Shown here piece after piece: positions 32,239-40,981 of a stretch of DNA of 64,000 nt. The notes below the pieces were generated by a model that worked only from the letters and a program-made list of their open reading frames with translations, had not been told where the DNA came from and did no database searches. Position numbers and translations under genes: made by a program. The stretch's first letter is position 1, and each line of letters starts with the position of its first letter. Source of the stretch: Tessaracoccus flavus. GTDB taxonomy: Bacteria; Actinomycetota; Actinomycetes; Propionibacteriales; Propionibacteriaceae. Location of the stretch: contig NZ_CP019605.1 of assembly GCF_001997295.1 (NCBI RefSeq), positions 2,480,001 to 2,544,000 on the forward strand. The letters are read 5' to 3'.

Positions 32239-33114
32239 ATGACCACCAACGCAGTCCGCAGAATCGGCGGCGCTCTGTTGGCCGGAACGATGGCCCTCGG
32301 GTTGGCCGCCTGCGCGGAGACCGAGGCCGGAGACAAGGAGATCTCGATCGGCTACATCCCGCCGTGGTCGGATACGAGAGTGGCGGCCGCCCTCATGACC
32401 TACAAGGCCGAGGAACTCGGCTACGAGGTCGAGTGGGAGGACGTCGGTGAGCCCCCGCTGCTGTTCGCCGGCGTCGCCGAGGGTGATATCGACGTCTACG
32501 CCTCGGCATGGGCCGAGCGCAACCACGCCGCCTTCATGAACGAGTTCGGCGACCAGCTCGAGGACCTCGGCCCCTACTACGAGGGCGCCGGGAACTTCCT
32601 CGCGGTCCCCGAGTACAGCGCGATCACGTCCATCGACGAGATCCCCGACCACGCCGAGGCGCTCGACGGCCGCATCATCGGGATCGAGGCCGGAGCCGGT
32701 CTGACGAAGCAGGTCCAGGAGGATGTGCTGCCCGCGTACGGGCTGGATCAGTCCATGGAGTTCGTCACGTCGTCGACCACCGCGATGCTCGCCGAGCTGA
32801 AGGGCGCGATCGATTCCCAGGAAGAGATCGTGGTCACGCTCTGGGCGCCGTACTGGGCGGCCACCGAGTTCAACGTGCGGCCGCTCGAGGATCCTCAGGG
32901 CGCCTTCGGTGAGACCGAGGGAATGCACTACGTGGCGACGGTGGGCTTCTCCGAGGAGCACCCCGAGATCGCGCAGTGGGTGAGCGACTTCCTGGTGGAC
33001 GAAGAGGAGTTCGCCTCGCTGGAGAACATGATCCTCAACGAGTACGAGGAGGGCGAGGAGCTCGAGGCCGTCGAGGCCTGGCTCGAGGATCACCCCGACG
33101 TCTTCGACGAGTAA
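32239..33114 (+). CDS. Glycine betaine ABC transporter substrate-binding lipoprotein 2
   Basis: 291 residues from ATG 32239, preceded by GAAAGGAA as in the first proX. The signal ends in lipobox LAAC (MTTNAVRRIGGALLAGTMALGLAACAE). It shares long blocks with the first ProX (YSxITSIxEIPDxAxALDxRIIGIExGAGLTK; VTSSTTAMLAELK; EEIVVTLWxPxWA), so it is a tandem duplicate. The ligand-site segments differ (PPWSDTRVAA, YASAWAERN), so its substrate range may differ. Confidence 0.92.
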   Translation: MTTNAVRRIGGALLAGTMALGLAACAETEAGDKEISIGYIPPWSDTRVAAALMTYKAEELGYEVEWEDVGEPPLLFAGVAEGDIDVYASAWAERNHAAFMNEFGDQLEDLGPYYEGAGNFLAVPEYSAITSIDEIPDHAEALDGRIIGIEAGAGLTKQVQEDVLPAYGLDQSMEFVTSSTTAMLAELKGAIDSQEEIVVTLWAPYWAATEFNVRPLEDPQGAFGETEGMHYVATVGFSEEHPEIAQWVSDFLVDEEEFASLENMILNEYEEGEELEAVEAWLEDHPDVFDE

Positions 33115-33130
33115 CCCGTAGGGACGCAGT

Positions 33131-33162
33131 AAGGGTCGGTGGACGTTGGTCCGCCGCCCCTT
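33131..33162. terminator. Hairpin terminator between the proVWXX operon and the desaturase gene
   Basis: AAGGGTCGGTGGAC and GTCCGCCGCCCCTT pair with one mismatch and one wobble around a GTTG loop, 16 nt after the proX2 stop. It lies between two convergent genes and could serve both. Confidence 0.6.
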
Positions 33163-33197
33163 CCGCGTCGTCAGTGAGGCGCGAAACCCAGCTCAGG

Positions 33198-34451
33198 TCA
33201 GGCCGTCACGGCCGCCCGACGAGGGCGCCACATCCCGCGGGTGTTGCGCACCGCCTCGCCGATGGCCTCGCGGGCCGTCTCGGCAACCTCACGCCACTGG
33301 CTGACCCCGTCGCGCTTGTTCGGCAGGGAGTACCTGAACACCTTGCGCCAGGCCGAGGCCACCTGCACGGGCAGCGGCCCCGTGACGTAGCGCAGGCCGT
33401 GGCGTTCCATGAGGTCGCGGATGCGAGGGGCGATCTGGGAGTACCGGTTGCTGGGCAGGTCCGGGAAGAGGTGGTGCTCGATCTGGTGGGACAGGTTGCC
33501 CGTCATGATGTGCATGAGCTTCGAGCCGGAGATGTTTGCCGAGCCCAGCATCTGGCGGACGTACCACTCGCCGCGGGTCTCCCCCTCGATGGACTCGGTT
33601 TCGAAGGTCTCCACCCCCTCGGGGAAGTGGCCGCAGAAGATCACGGAGTGCGTCCAGACGTTGCGCAGCGTGTTGGCGATCGCGTTCGCGGCCAGGGTCG
33701 ACAGGGCCGAGGTGCCCGAGAGCAATGGGTGGACGAGATAATCCTTCGTCATCTGCTTGCGCATCTTCGCCAGCACCACCTTGAGGTCGGCCATGAACTC
33801 CTCGTGCGGGTGGCTGCCGTCCTTCCACTCCTTGAGCTTCAGGTCGTACGCGGCGATGCCGTACTCGAAGAACAACGCGGTGAAGAAGTTCGTGACCGGC
33901 TGGAACACGTGCTTGAACTCCCACTCCTGGTCGGGGTCGACGCGCAGGATGTTGTAGCCCAGGTCGTTGTCCATGCCGACGACGTTGGTGTAGGTATGGT
34001 GCTCGACGTTGTGCGAGCGCTTCCACTGCTCCGCAGGCGAGGCGAAGTCCCACTCCCAGGTGCTGGAGTGGATCTTGTCGTCGCGCATCCAGTCCCACTG
34101 CCCGTGGAGGATGTTGTGGCCGATCTCGGTGTTCTCGATGATCTTGGCCACGGTCAGCCCGGCGGTGCCCCCGAAGAAGGCGGGCGGGAACTTCGAGAAC
34201 AGCAGCACGATCCGGCTGCCAGCCTCGAGGATGCGCTGAGTGCGGATGACCTTGCGGATGTAGGCGGCGTCGGACGCGCCGCGGCTGGCCAGCACCTCAT
34301 CGCGCAGCTCGTCGAGTTCACGTCCGATCGCCTCGATGTCGGCCGGGCTCAGGTGGGCGATGGGGTTCGCCTTGCCGCTCGACGAGACGTCGGCGCGAGC
34401 CTGCGGGGTCGTGGTGGTGATGCGGTTGGGACGGGTCGCCGTTGTGGTCAT
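33198..34451 (-). CDS. Membrane fatty-acid (acyl-CoA) desaturase
   Basis: 417 residues from ATG 34451, 8 bp after the reductase stop, with AGGAA 5 nt upstream. The three histidine clusters of integral-membrane desaturases are intact: HNILHGQ, SHNVEHHTYTN and HQIEHHLFPDLPSNRY. Hydrophobic stretches (IVLLFSKFPPAFFGG) surround them. It should insert a double bond in acyl chains, using electrons from the reductase encoded upstream. A DesA3-like mycobacterial desaturase/oxidoreductase pair is the closest familiar model; positional specificity is unknown. Confidence 0.92.
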   Translation of the reverse strand: MTTTATRPNRITTTTPQARADVSSSGKANPIAHLSPADIEAIGRELDELRDEVLASRGASDAAYIRKVIRTQRILEAGSRIVLLFSKFPPAFFGGTAGLTVAKIIENTEIGHNILHGQWDWMRDDKIHSSTWEWDFASPAEQWKRSHNVEHHTYTNVVGMDNDLGYNILRVDPDQEWEFKHVFQPVTNFFTALFFEYGIAAYDLKLKEWKDGSHPHEEFMADLKVVLAKMRKQMTKDYLVHPLLSGTSALSTLAANAIANTLRNVWTHSVIFCGHFPEGVETFETESIEGETRGEWYVRQMLGSANISGSKLMHIMTGNLSHQIEHHLFPDLPSNRYSQIAPRIRDLMERHGLRYVTGPLPVQVASAWRKVFRYSLPNKRDGVSQWREVAETAREAIGEAVRNTRGMWRPRRAAVTA

Positions 34452-34459
34452 GGTGATTC

Positions 34460-35569
34460 CTAGATGGTGATCCGGCACGGGCCTGCGGCGGCCGAGATGC
34501 AGGTCTGAATACGGACAGGGTCTTGATCGATGGCTGTGGTGACCTCTCCTGAGCGGAGGTCGCGGACGCTGCCGTCGGTCAGCGGCAGGACGCAGTTGAA
34601 GCAGATCCCCATTCGGCAGCCCGACGGCATGAGCACGCCGGCTTCCTCGCCGGCGTCGAGCAGCGTGGTGGCGGCGTCCGCCTCGACGACCACCCCCGAC
34701 GTCGTGAACGTGACCTCACCTCCGTCGCCCACCGCAACGATCGTCGGGCGGAACCGTTCAGTGTGCAGGAGGCGGCTCAGGCCGTTGAGGGCCCAGTGGG
34801 CCTCCGCGTCGTCCAGCAGGGCGGCGGGTCCGCACGCCCAGGTGTGTCGGTCGCGCCAATCGGCGACCACGTCGTCGAGTTGGTCGGGCGTGAGGATGCC
34901 GTCGGTCGCCGTGAAGCGGGTGACGAGCCGGATGCGGCCGGCCGCCTCGAGGGCGCGCAGTTCGGCCAGGAACATGGCGTCTCGAACGGTTGGTGCCGAG
35001 TGGACGACGACGACGTCGGCCGGGAGCGGAGAGTTGCGGAGGATGCCGATGATCGGCGTGATGCCGGAGCCCGCCGTGAGGAACAGGGCTGCCGGGGGCG
35101 GCGGCTGCGGGAGGACGAAGTCGCCCGTGGCCTGGTCGAGGTGGACGACGGTGCCGGGGCCGAGCGAGCGCACCGCATTGCTCACCTTGCCGTCTGGAAT
35201 CGCGCGGACGGTGACGCTGATCGTGTCTCCGCCGAGCCGGCTCGTGATGGAGTAGGCGCGCCAGAGCCGCACTCCGTTGATGTCGAAGCCGATCCGGGTG
35301 TACTGGCCCGGGGTGTGGGTGCGCCAGCCGCGGCCCGGGCGAATGACGATCGTGGTGGCGCCGGGGCCCTCAGGGGTGACGGAGACGATGCGGCCGCGCA
35401 GGTCCGCCCCGGAGCGGAGCGGGTCGATGAGGTCGAGGAAATCCTCCGGCACCAGCGGAGTTGCGATGGCCTCAGCCACCCGGCGGGCGCCCTTGCCCAG
35501 GCCAGTCAGCGCGCGCTTCGCGAGGCTGCTGGTGCCCTTGGGCTGGGCGACAAGCCCGGATGCGGTCAT
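34460..35569 (-). CDS. Flavodoxin-reductase-type oxidoreductase with 2Fe-2S ferredoxin domain
   Basis: 369 residues. Domain order is FAD-binding (WRAYSIT, about 115), NAD-binding (LFLTAGSGITPIIGILRN), and C-terminal plant-type [2Fe-2S] ferredoxin with Cys318, Cys323, Cys326 and Cys357 (CRMGICFNC). It should pass electrons from NAD(P)H to the desaturase, whose gene follows after 8 bp. Its start is 9 bp from a 29-bp palindrome that probably controls the pair. Confidence 0.92.
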   Translation of the reverse strand: MTASGLVAQPKGTSSLAKRALTGLGKGARRVAEAIATPLVPEDFLDLIDPLRSGADLRGRIVSVTPEGPGATTIVIRPGRGWRTHTPGQYTRIGFDINGVRLWRAYSITSRLGGDTISVTVRAIPDGKVSNAVRSLGPGTVVHLDQATGDFVLPQPPPPAALFLTAGSGITPIIGILRNSPLPADVVVVHSAPTVRDAMFLAELRALEAAGRIRLVTRFTATDGILTPDQLDDVVADWRDRHTWACGPAALLDDAEAHWALNGLSRLLHTERFRPTIVAVGDGGEVTFTTSGVVVEADAATTLLDAGEEAGVLMPSGCRMGICFNCVLPLTDGSVRDLRSGEVTTAIDQDPVRIQTCISAAAGPCRITI

Positions 35570-35578
35570 GCACCCACC

Positions 35579-35607
35579 TTACGCGACCGTAGGTTACGGG
35601 AGCGTAA
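35579..35607. promoter_or_regulatory. 29-bp palindrome, probable TetR-type operator of the desaturase operon
   Basis: The site reads TTACGC-N2-CCGTA-N3-TACGG-N2-GCGTAA, fully symmetric at every fixed base, and begins 9 bp upstream of the reductase start. Length and symmetry suit a TetR-family fatty-acid regulator; no regulator gene is present nearby. Confidence 0.65.
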
Positions 35608-35654
35608 GTGACCATGATCCGGTGGTCATGAGGGCTGAAAGGCAATGGGGGTGT

Positions 35655-35707
35655 GCCCCGATGGCGGCGACCACAGCCGCGGCCGTCACCCTTCGACAAG
35701 CTCAGGG
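35655..35707. repeat. Dispersed palindromic repeat, half copy
   Basis: Contains GGCGGCGACCACAG, a GGCCGT arm and CACCCTTCGACAAGCTCAGGG, the right half of the dispersed element. It ends 8 bp from the stop codon of the spermidine-synthase-like gene. Confidence 0.75.
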
Positions 35708-35715
35708 TCCGGAGC

Positions 35716-36519
35716 TCACCAGCCGCGCCCCAGGGGTCCAGGTGACGGCTCGGCGGTGGCGTCGGTCAACGGAAGCGCGCCACCGGGCCAGGCGCGCGCG
35801 TCTCGTCCCGTCAGCCACCGGTAGCCGATCGTCAGCTTCAGCGACTCGCGTTCGACGCCTTTGGCGTCCGGACGCGCCACGCTCGCGGCCATCACGACGT
35901 TGCCGAATCGCTTGCCCTTGGCGACCACTGGTTCCATCCCGATCATCAGGTGCGGCCACCGTTCCGCCAGGCCTCCTGCCAGGCGCTTTCCCCAGTCGAA
36001 CGGCGCGCGGTCGGTGACGTTGTAGATCACCACCGCCTCATCGCGCACCACGCGACGGAGATGGTCGAGGGCCTCGGCAGTCGCTAGTTCGCCCGGCACC
36101 TGGGCCCCGTCGAAGGCGTCGACGATGACGACGTCTGCCCACTCGTCGGGCATGGCCGCCAGCCCCGCCCGGCCGTCGACGTCGCGAACCTTGATCCCCG
36201 ACCGGGGAGGCAGCGGCAGCTTCCGCCGCACCTCCTCCGTGAGTTCGGCATCCGGCTCGCACACCACCTGGGCCGTGTGCGGTCGGCGCCAGGCGATCCA
36301 CCGAGGCAGGCTCATCCCCGCGCCGCCGATGTGGACCACCCGGAGCCTCCGCTCCGGCGGGGCGTCGAGCACCGTGTGGTCGAGCAGCATCGCGATGTGC
36401 TGCACGTATTCGAACGCGAGGAAGTCGGGGCGGGCAGGGTCGACCCAGCTCTGCCCCGTCGGCCCGAACCGGACCCAGAAGGCTCCGGGATGCTCGGGGT
36501 CGGGGTGGAGACGGTCCAT
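35716..36519 (-). CDS. Spermidine-synthase-like methyltransferase-fold protein
   Basis: 267 residues with the Rossmann methyltransferase-fold core of spermidine synthases: RLRVVHIGGAGMSLPRWIAWRRPHTAQVVCEPDAELTEEVRR, VRDVDGRAGLAAMPDEWADVVIVDAFDGAQVP, and LRRVVRDEAVVIYNVTDRAPFDWGKRLAGG. An N-terminal beta region (residues 1-40) precedes it. It belongs to the actinobacterial aminopropyltransferase-like family, whose substrate is mostly unverified. No polyamine gene lies nearby. The C terminus (residues 245-267) is Pro/Gly-rich and abuts a dispersed repeat. Confidence 0.7.
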   Translation of the reverse strand: MDRLHPDPEHPGAFWVRFGPTGQSWVDPARPDFLAFEYVQHIAMLLDHTVLDAPPERRLRVVHIGGAGMSLPRWIAWRRPHTAQVVCEPDAELTEEVRRKLPLPPRSGIKVRDVDGRAGLAAMPDEWADVVIVDAFDGAQVPGELATAEALDHLRRVVRDEAVVIYNVTDRAPFDWGKRLAGGLAERWPHLMIGMEPVVAKGKRFGNVVMAASVARPDAKGVERESLKLTIGYRWLTGRDARAWPGGALPLTDATAEPSPGPLGRGW

Positions 36520-36605
36520 CCGATGAGGTTAGCCTGCCCGCCCTCCCACCGGTGCCTCCGGTGAGCCCGTCGGCACTGTTCCCCCAGCCTCCGTACCCGC
36601 GAGTG

Positions 36606-36685
36606 ACCGGGTGTAGGCCCGCTCGACGAAGGCCCTCGGCGTGGTGCCACGCTCAGAGGGTGCGTCGAGCGTCCTCTCACCCGGT
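36606..36685. repeat. 50-bp-core imperfect palindrome, copy B
   Basis: Core 36621-36670 starts GCTCGACGAAGG and ends GGTGCGTCGAGC. It is enclosed by long complementary arms ACCGGGTG and CACCCGGT. It lies between the spermidine-synthase-like and MATE genes. Other copies are at 24086-24135 and 62149-62198. Confidence 0.65.
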
Positions 36686-36756
36686 TCTGTCGGTCAAGAG
36701 GGGCTGTGGGCCGGAGAGTTGCACCGTGCCGCGCCCGGCATAGACTCTCGTGCGCC

Positions 36757-38061
36757 ATGAGTCTGAGCCGCCGCGTCCTTGCTTTGGCGGTGCCCGCGTT
36801 CGCCGCCCTCCTCGCGCATCCCCTCATGCTGCTGGCCGACACCTGGATCGTCGGGCGCCTCGGCACCCTGCCGCTCGCCGGTCTCGGCATCGGCAGCGGG
36901 CTTCTGCTCACCGTCGTCGGGCTCTCGGTCTTCCTGGCCTACGGGTCGACGTCGGTCGTTGCCCGACAGGTGGGGGCCGGCCGGCGCCAGCGCGGCATCG
37001 AACTAGGGGTCCAGGCCATGTGGCTGGGAGCGGCCATGGGTGCCGTGCTGGCGGTGGTCATGTGGGTGGCCGCGCCCTGGTTGTCCTCCGCCCTGGGCGC
37101 GACCCCCGACGTGCTGCCCCATGCAGTCACCTACCTGCGCTGGTCGCTGCCCGGGCTGCCGCTCATGCTCGTCATGCTGGCCGCCACAGGCACCTTCCGC
37201 GGCCTGGCCGACGCCCGGACCCCGCTCGTCCTCTCCGTCTCAGTGGCGGTGCTCAACCTGGCGCTCAATGTCACGTTCGTCTACGGCTTCGGCATGGGAA
37301 TCGCGGGGGCCGCGCTCGGCACCGCCCTGGCCGAGACCCTGCTGGGGGTGACCGCGGCGGTTCTGGTGGCACGCCGCGCCACGGGACTGCGGCTGGCACC
37401 CTCGCTCACGCAGATGCGGCAGAGCCTCGCCGTGGGATTCCCACTCTGGCTGCGCACCGTGACGCTGCGGGCCGCACTGCTGCTGACCACCTACGTGGCC
37501 GCCGTCCAAGGCGCTGCGGGGCTGGCCGCCCACCACATCGCCATGAACGTCTGGAACCTCCTCGCCTACGCCCTGGACGCCATCGCGATCGCGGGGCAGA
37601 CGATCATTGCGACGGCGTTGGGGGCCGGAGACCGGGACGACGCCCGGGCCTCGACGAGGCTCATGATGCGGTGGTCGGTAATCGGCGGTCTCGTCCTCGG
37701 GGTAGCCGCCATCGCAACCCGCGAACCGATCGCCGCGTTCTTCTCCACGGACCCGGAGGTGCGCCGCCTCGTCGCTCAGCTGTTGTTCGTCGTCGGCCTG
37801 ACGCTCGGGCTCGCGGGCTACGTGTACCTCCTCGACGGCGTACTGATCGGGGCCGGCGACGGCCCCTACCTCGCCAAGGCAGGCCTCATCACGCTGGTGG
37901 TGTATGCGCCTCTGGCACTGATCGCGCTCAGGCTGGAGACAGGGCTTCCCGCGCTGCTGTGGCTGTGGGGCTCTTTCACCCTGGGCTTCATGGGAGCCCG
38001 AGCTGTAACCCTCGGGTTACGGGCCCGAGGAGAGACCTGGATGCGCCTCGGAGACAGCTAG
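36757..38061 (+). CDS. MATE family efflux transporter (DinF-like)
   Basis: 434 residues from ATG 36757 (MSLSRRVLALAVPAFAALLAHP); earlier in-frame codons are GC-rich shadow. About 12 membrane helices are visible in two similar halves of six, with typical MATE start PAFAALLAHPLMLLADTWIVGRLGTLPLAGLG and repeat half LWLRTVTLRAALLLTTYVAAVQGAAGLAAHHIAMNVWNLL. It exports organic cations or drugs by H+ or Na+ antiport. It is DinF-like in size, but no lexA-type box was seen. Confidence 0.9.
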   Translation: MSLSRRVLALAVPAFAALLAHPLMLLADTWIVGRLGTLPLAGLGIGSGLLLTVVGLSVFLAYGSTSVVARQVGAGRRQRGIELGVQAMWLGAAMGAVLAVVMWVAAPWLSSALGATPDVLPHAVTYLRWSLPGLPLMLVMLAATGTFRGLADARTPLVLSVSVAVLNLALNVTFVYGFGMGIAGAALGTALAETLLGVTAAVLVARRATGLRLAPSLTQMRQSLAVGFPLWLRTVTLRAALLLTTYVAAVQGAAGLAAHHIAMNVWNLLAYALDAIAIAGQTIIATALGAGDRDDARASTRLMMRWSVIGGLVLGVAAIATREPIAAFFSTDPEVRRLVAQLLFVVGLTLGLAGYVYLLDGVLIGAGDGPYLAKAGLITLVVYAPLALIALRLETGLPALLWLWGSFTLGFMGARAVTLGLRARGETWMRLGDS

Positions 38062-38088
38062 CTTGACAGATCCGGGTAGCGTCGATGC

Positions 38089-39309
38089 ATGAGAAAGCTG
38101 GCTCCCGTTGCTCTGGCCACCCTCGCACTCGTCGCCTGCTCGGGCACCCCCGAGCCCGCCACCGCTCCGCCGTCGACGGTGGGCCCCACCACGTCTGCCC
38201 CCGCGGCGAGCCCGTCGGCCACCACTTCAGCGACCACCGCGCAGTCGCCCTCGCCGGCCACCAGCGCCGCCTCGGCCGTCCCCGAGACCCACGAGCTCGA
38301 GGTCACGGTGCATGACACCTTCGACGAGCCGTGGGCCATGGCCTGGCTACCCGGCACAGACGCCCTCGTCATCACGGAACGCGGCGGCACCATGAAACTG
38401 CGTGACGCCTCCGGCGTCAGGGAGGTCTCGGGCGTACCTGAGGTCGTCGTCGCGGGGCAGGGCGGTCTCGGCGACGTCATCCCCGGGCCCACGTTCACCA
38501 CCGACGGCACCGTGTATCTCAGCTGGGTCGAGGCCGGTGACGGCGGCACCGGCGCCGTGGTCGGCACCGCGAAGCTCGACGTTTCCGCCGCCGCCCTCAG
38601 CGACGTCGCGGTCATCTGGGAGCAGCGACCGAAGGTCGATGGCGACGGCCACTTCGCCCACCGCCTGGCCATCCAGGACGACCACCTGTTCGTCTCCTCC
38701 GGAGACCGCCAGAAGATGGATCCGGCCCAGGAGCTCGACTCGACGCTGGGCAAGATCCTGCGGCTCACTCTCGACGGCCAGCCCGCCGCCGACAACCCGT
38801 TCTCCGGCGAGGACGCCCCTGTGGCCCAGCAGTTCTACTCGATGGGGCACCGCAATCCGCTGGGCTTGGCCTTCGACGCCGACGGTCGCCTCTGGTCGAC
38901 GGAAATGGGGCCCAAGGGGGGCGACGAGCTCAACCTCATCCAGCCCGGTGCCAACTACGGCTGGCCGGTGGCGTCCAACGGCTCCCACTATGGCGGCGGG
39001 GAGATTCCCGACCACACCGACGGGGACGGCTTCGAACCCCCCAAGGTCTTCTGGACCCCGTCGATCTCCCCGGGCTCGCTCATGATTTATCAGGGCACCC
39101 TGTTTCCGGCCTGGACCGGGGACGCCTTCATCGGCGGCCTCTCCGGCGAGGTCCTGATCCGCGTCGACCTCGACGGCGAGACCGCCACCGAGGCTGAGAA
39201 CTGGCCGATGGGCTCCCGTATCCGTGCGCTGTCCGAGGGCCCCGACGGTGCCATCTGGGTCCTCGAAGACGGGCCCGGCGCTCGTCTGCTCGAACTTCGT
39301 CCCAGCTGA
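38089..39309 (+). CDS. PQQ-dependent glucose/sorbosone dehydrogenase-like lipoprotein
   Basis: 406 residues. The lipoprotein signal MRKLAPVALATLALVACSG (lipobox LVAC) is followed by a Pro/Ser/Thr-rich linker to about residue 65. The six-bladed propeller has EPWAMAWLPGTDALVITERGGTMKLRD, HFAHRLAIQDDHLFVSSGDRQ and YSMGHRNPLGLAFDADGRLWSTEMGPKGGDELNLIQPGANYGWP, as in the YliI/Asd sugar dehydrogenases. It should be an extracytoplasmic quinoprotein oxidising aldose sugars, or a PQQ-independent homologue. It starts 27 bp after the MATE gene. Confidence 0.88.
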   Translation: MRKLAPVALATLALVACSGTPEPATAPPSTVGPTTSAPAASPSATTSATTAQSPSPATSAASAVPETHELEVTVHDTFDEPWAMAWLPGTDALVITERGGTMKLRDASGVREVSGVPEVVVAGQGGLGDVIPGPTFTTDGTVYLSWVEAGDGGTGAVVGTAKLDVSAAALSDVAVIWEQRPKVDGDGHFAHRLAIQDDHLFVSSGDRQKMDPAQELDSTLGKILRLTLDGQPAADNPFSGEDAPVAQQFYSMGHRNPLGLAFDADGRLWSTEMGPKGGDELNLIQPGANYGWPVASNGSHYGGGEIPDHTDGDGFEPPKVFWTPSISPGSLMIYQGTLFPAWTGDAFIGGLSGEVLIRVDLDGETATEAENWPMGSRIRALSEGPDGAIWVLEDGPGARLLELRPS

Positions 39310-39384
39310 CCGGGTCTAGTTGGTCCGACCACCCGCCGCTCGAGCCCGGAGGGTAGCGTGGGTGCAGCGAGAGGAGACCACACC

Positions 39385-40179
39385 ATGGCGGAGTCCGTGT
39401 TCCTACCCCACAACCGGCGCGAGGCTCGCGGGATGGCGCTGGCGTTGGGCCGCGCGGCGGCCTGGGGAGGTCTGACGCTGGTAGATCCGGCCAAGCTCGA
39501 AGGCTCCCGGCACACGGCCTTCTGGGCCGCGTGCGCCGGGCTCGGCGCCGTCGAGATGCTCGCCAGCCCGGGTGATGGAACGCTCAGCCTGCGCGCCCGG
39601 CTGATGCTCGCGGCCACGACAGCAGGGACGGTCTTCGTCACGCGGGACTGGGCCACCAGGACCGACGCCCGGCTGGTGCGCGCCCTACGCCACGTCCGCG
39701 TCAGGCACCCCCGGCGTTGGATGGCCGCATTCACCGCCGCCGGGGCCTTCGCGGCGTACCTGACAGAACTGCAGCCCAGCCCGCACGACGACGTCAGCGT
39801 CCCTCTGGTCGAGGCACCCCTCCCCGGAGGGATCCGAGATCTCATCGCCTCCATGCTGCAGGCGGTCGACGGCTATCAGCGTGAGGTGCTGGAGGCTCAA
39901 CTCGCCTCCGCCACCGTCCTCGTGGAGGATCCGGAATGGCCGCTGACGATCCTCGTCGACGAGTCGCTGCCGGGCACGCTGCTGGGCGAGTTCACCTGGC
40001 CGGTGTCGGCGGAGTTCACCCGCGATGGCCGGACGCACCGCCTGTACCTGGACATCGTCGAGGGCCGGCTGGCCGTGTTGGGCCAGTACCTCGCCGACGA
40101 CCTAGACAGTGCTGTCGACGTCGACTGGTCCTGGCCCGCTGTGAGCGAAGTCACGATCCGTCCCGGCGCGCCCGCCTGA
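39385..40179 (+). CDS. Hypothetical protein with N-terminal hydrophobic region
   Basis: 264 residues from ATG 39385 with GAGGAG 8 nt upstream. Residues 35-125 contain three moderately hydrophobic stretches (HTAFWAACAGLGAVEMLA; LMLAATTAGTVFVT; RWMAAFTAAGAFAAYLTEL), probably membrane helices. The C-terminal half is soluble and acidic with beta-rich segments (PEWPLTILVDESLPGTLLGEFTWPVSAEF; RLYLDIVEGRLAVLGQYLADDLDSAVDVDWSW). I do not recognise the family and no catalytic motif is apparent. It is a single gene between the dehydrogenase and pdxH. Confidence 0.7.
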   Translation: MAESVFLPHNRREARGMALALGRAAAWGGLTLVDPAKLEGSRHTAFWAACAGLGAVEMLASPGDGTLSLRARLMLAATTAGTVFVTRDWATRTDARLVRALRHVRVRHPRRWMAAFTAAGAFAAYLTELQPSPHDDVSVPLVEAPLPGGIRDLIASMLQAVDGYQREVLEAQLASATVLVEDPEWPLTILVDESLPGTLLGEFTWPVSAEFTRDGRTHRLYLDIVEGRLAVLGQYLADDLDSAVDVDWSWPAVSEVTIRPGAPA

Positions 40180-40203
40180 CCTGATTATCGGCGTTGGGGG
40201 CCC

Positions 40204-40839
40204 TCATGGCTGCAGGCGAGTGCAGGACCACCCGTCGCTGTCCACCGTGCACCGGACCCGGTCGTTCAGGCGGCTCGGCTGGCCCTGCCAGAACTCGATC
40301 TCGTCCGCGACGATGCGATAGCCACCCCAGTTGGGCGGGCAGGGCACCGGGCCGCCCGAAAATCGGGACTCCGCTTCAGCCACAGCCTTCTTCAGGTCCT
40401 CCCGGCTGGCCAGCGGCGCAGACTGGTGCGAGGCCCAGGCACCCACCTGGCTGGGTCGGGGCCGCGAGGCGAAATACGCCTCGTCGTCCTCGCGGGTGAG
40501 GCGCTCGACGGCGCCGACCACGCGGACCTGCCGCATGAGCGTCGGCCACCAGAACACTGCCGACGCCCCGGGGGCAGCCGCGATCTCGCGACCCTTGGGC
40601 GAATCGAGATGAGTGAAGAACACGATCCCCGACGGTGTCACCTCTTTGGCGAGCACCACGCGGGACCGGGGACGCCCGTCCGCGCCCGACGTCGAGAGGA
40701 CCATCGCCGTTGGCTCCGCCTCGTCGGCCTCGAGCGCGTCATCGACCCAGCCCTGGAGAAAGAGCCAGGGGTCGAACCCCGCGAGATCGTCGGGGAGCGC
40801 CTCACCCGAGTAGTCGCGCCGCACATCGTGGAGAGTCAT
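40204..40839 (-). CDS. pdxH: Pyridoxamine 5'-phosphate oxidase
   Basis: 211 residues from ATG 40839 (MTLHDVRRDYSG), preferred over the ATG at 40848 because GGTGGGC precedes it. Features of PdxH are intact: PTAMVLSTSGADGRPRSRVVLAKEVTPSGIVFFTHLDSPKGREIAAAPGASAVFWWP (FMN site), VRVVGAVERLTREDDEAYFASRPRPSQVGAWASHQS, and the C-terminal WGGYRIVADEIEFWQGQPSRLNDRVRC and RLQP. It oxidises pyridoxine/pyridoxamine phosphate to pyridoxal phosphate, in the cytosol. Confidence 0.94.
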   Translation of the reverse strand: MTLHDVRRDYSGEALPDDLAGFDPWLFLQGWVDDALEADEAEPTAMVLSTSGADGRPRSRVVLAKEVTPSGIVFFTHLDSPKGREIAAAPGASAVFWWPTLMRQVRVVGAVERLTREDDEAYFASRPRPSQVGAWASHQSAPLASREDLKKAVAEAESRFSGGPVPCPPNWGGYRIVADEIEFWQGQPSRLNDRVRCTVDSDGWSCTRLQP

Positions 40840-40912
40840 GCCCACCATCCAACCACGGCAGACCGGGTGCCACGCCGAGGGGTCAGGGGCGGCGGTTGAC
40901 GACGAGGTCGTG

Positions 40913-40961
40913 ACCCTTCGACGGACGCTCCTCGCGCAAAGCGCTCGTCTCTGCTCAGGGA
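40913..40961. repeat. Dispersed repeat, isolated copy of the arm variant
   Basis: ACCCTTCGACGGACG, CTCCTCGCGC and GCTCAGGGAG form the inverse of the arm seen as CCCTGAGCAGCTCGCGAGG, then CGTCCGTCGAAGGGT, at 51.4 kb. The copy lies 21 bp from the stop of the DUF1707 gene. Nothing else is seen in the 130-bp gap. Confidence 0.65.
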
Positions 40962-40981
40962 GCGCGCGAGACCCGGCCCGG

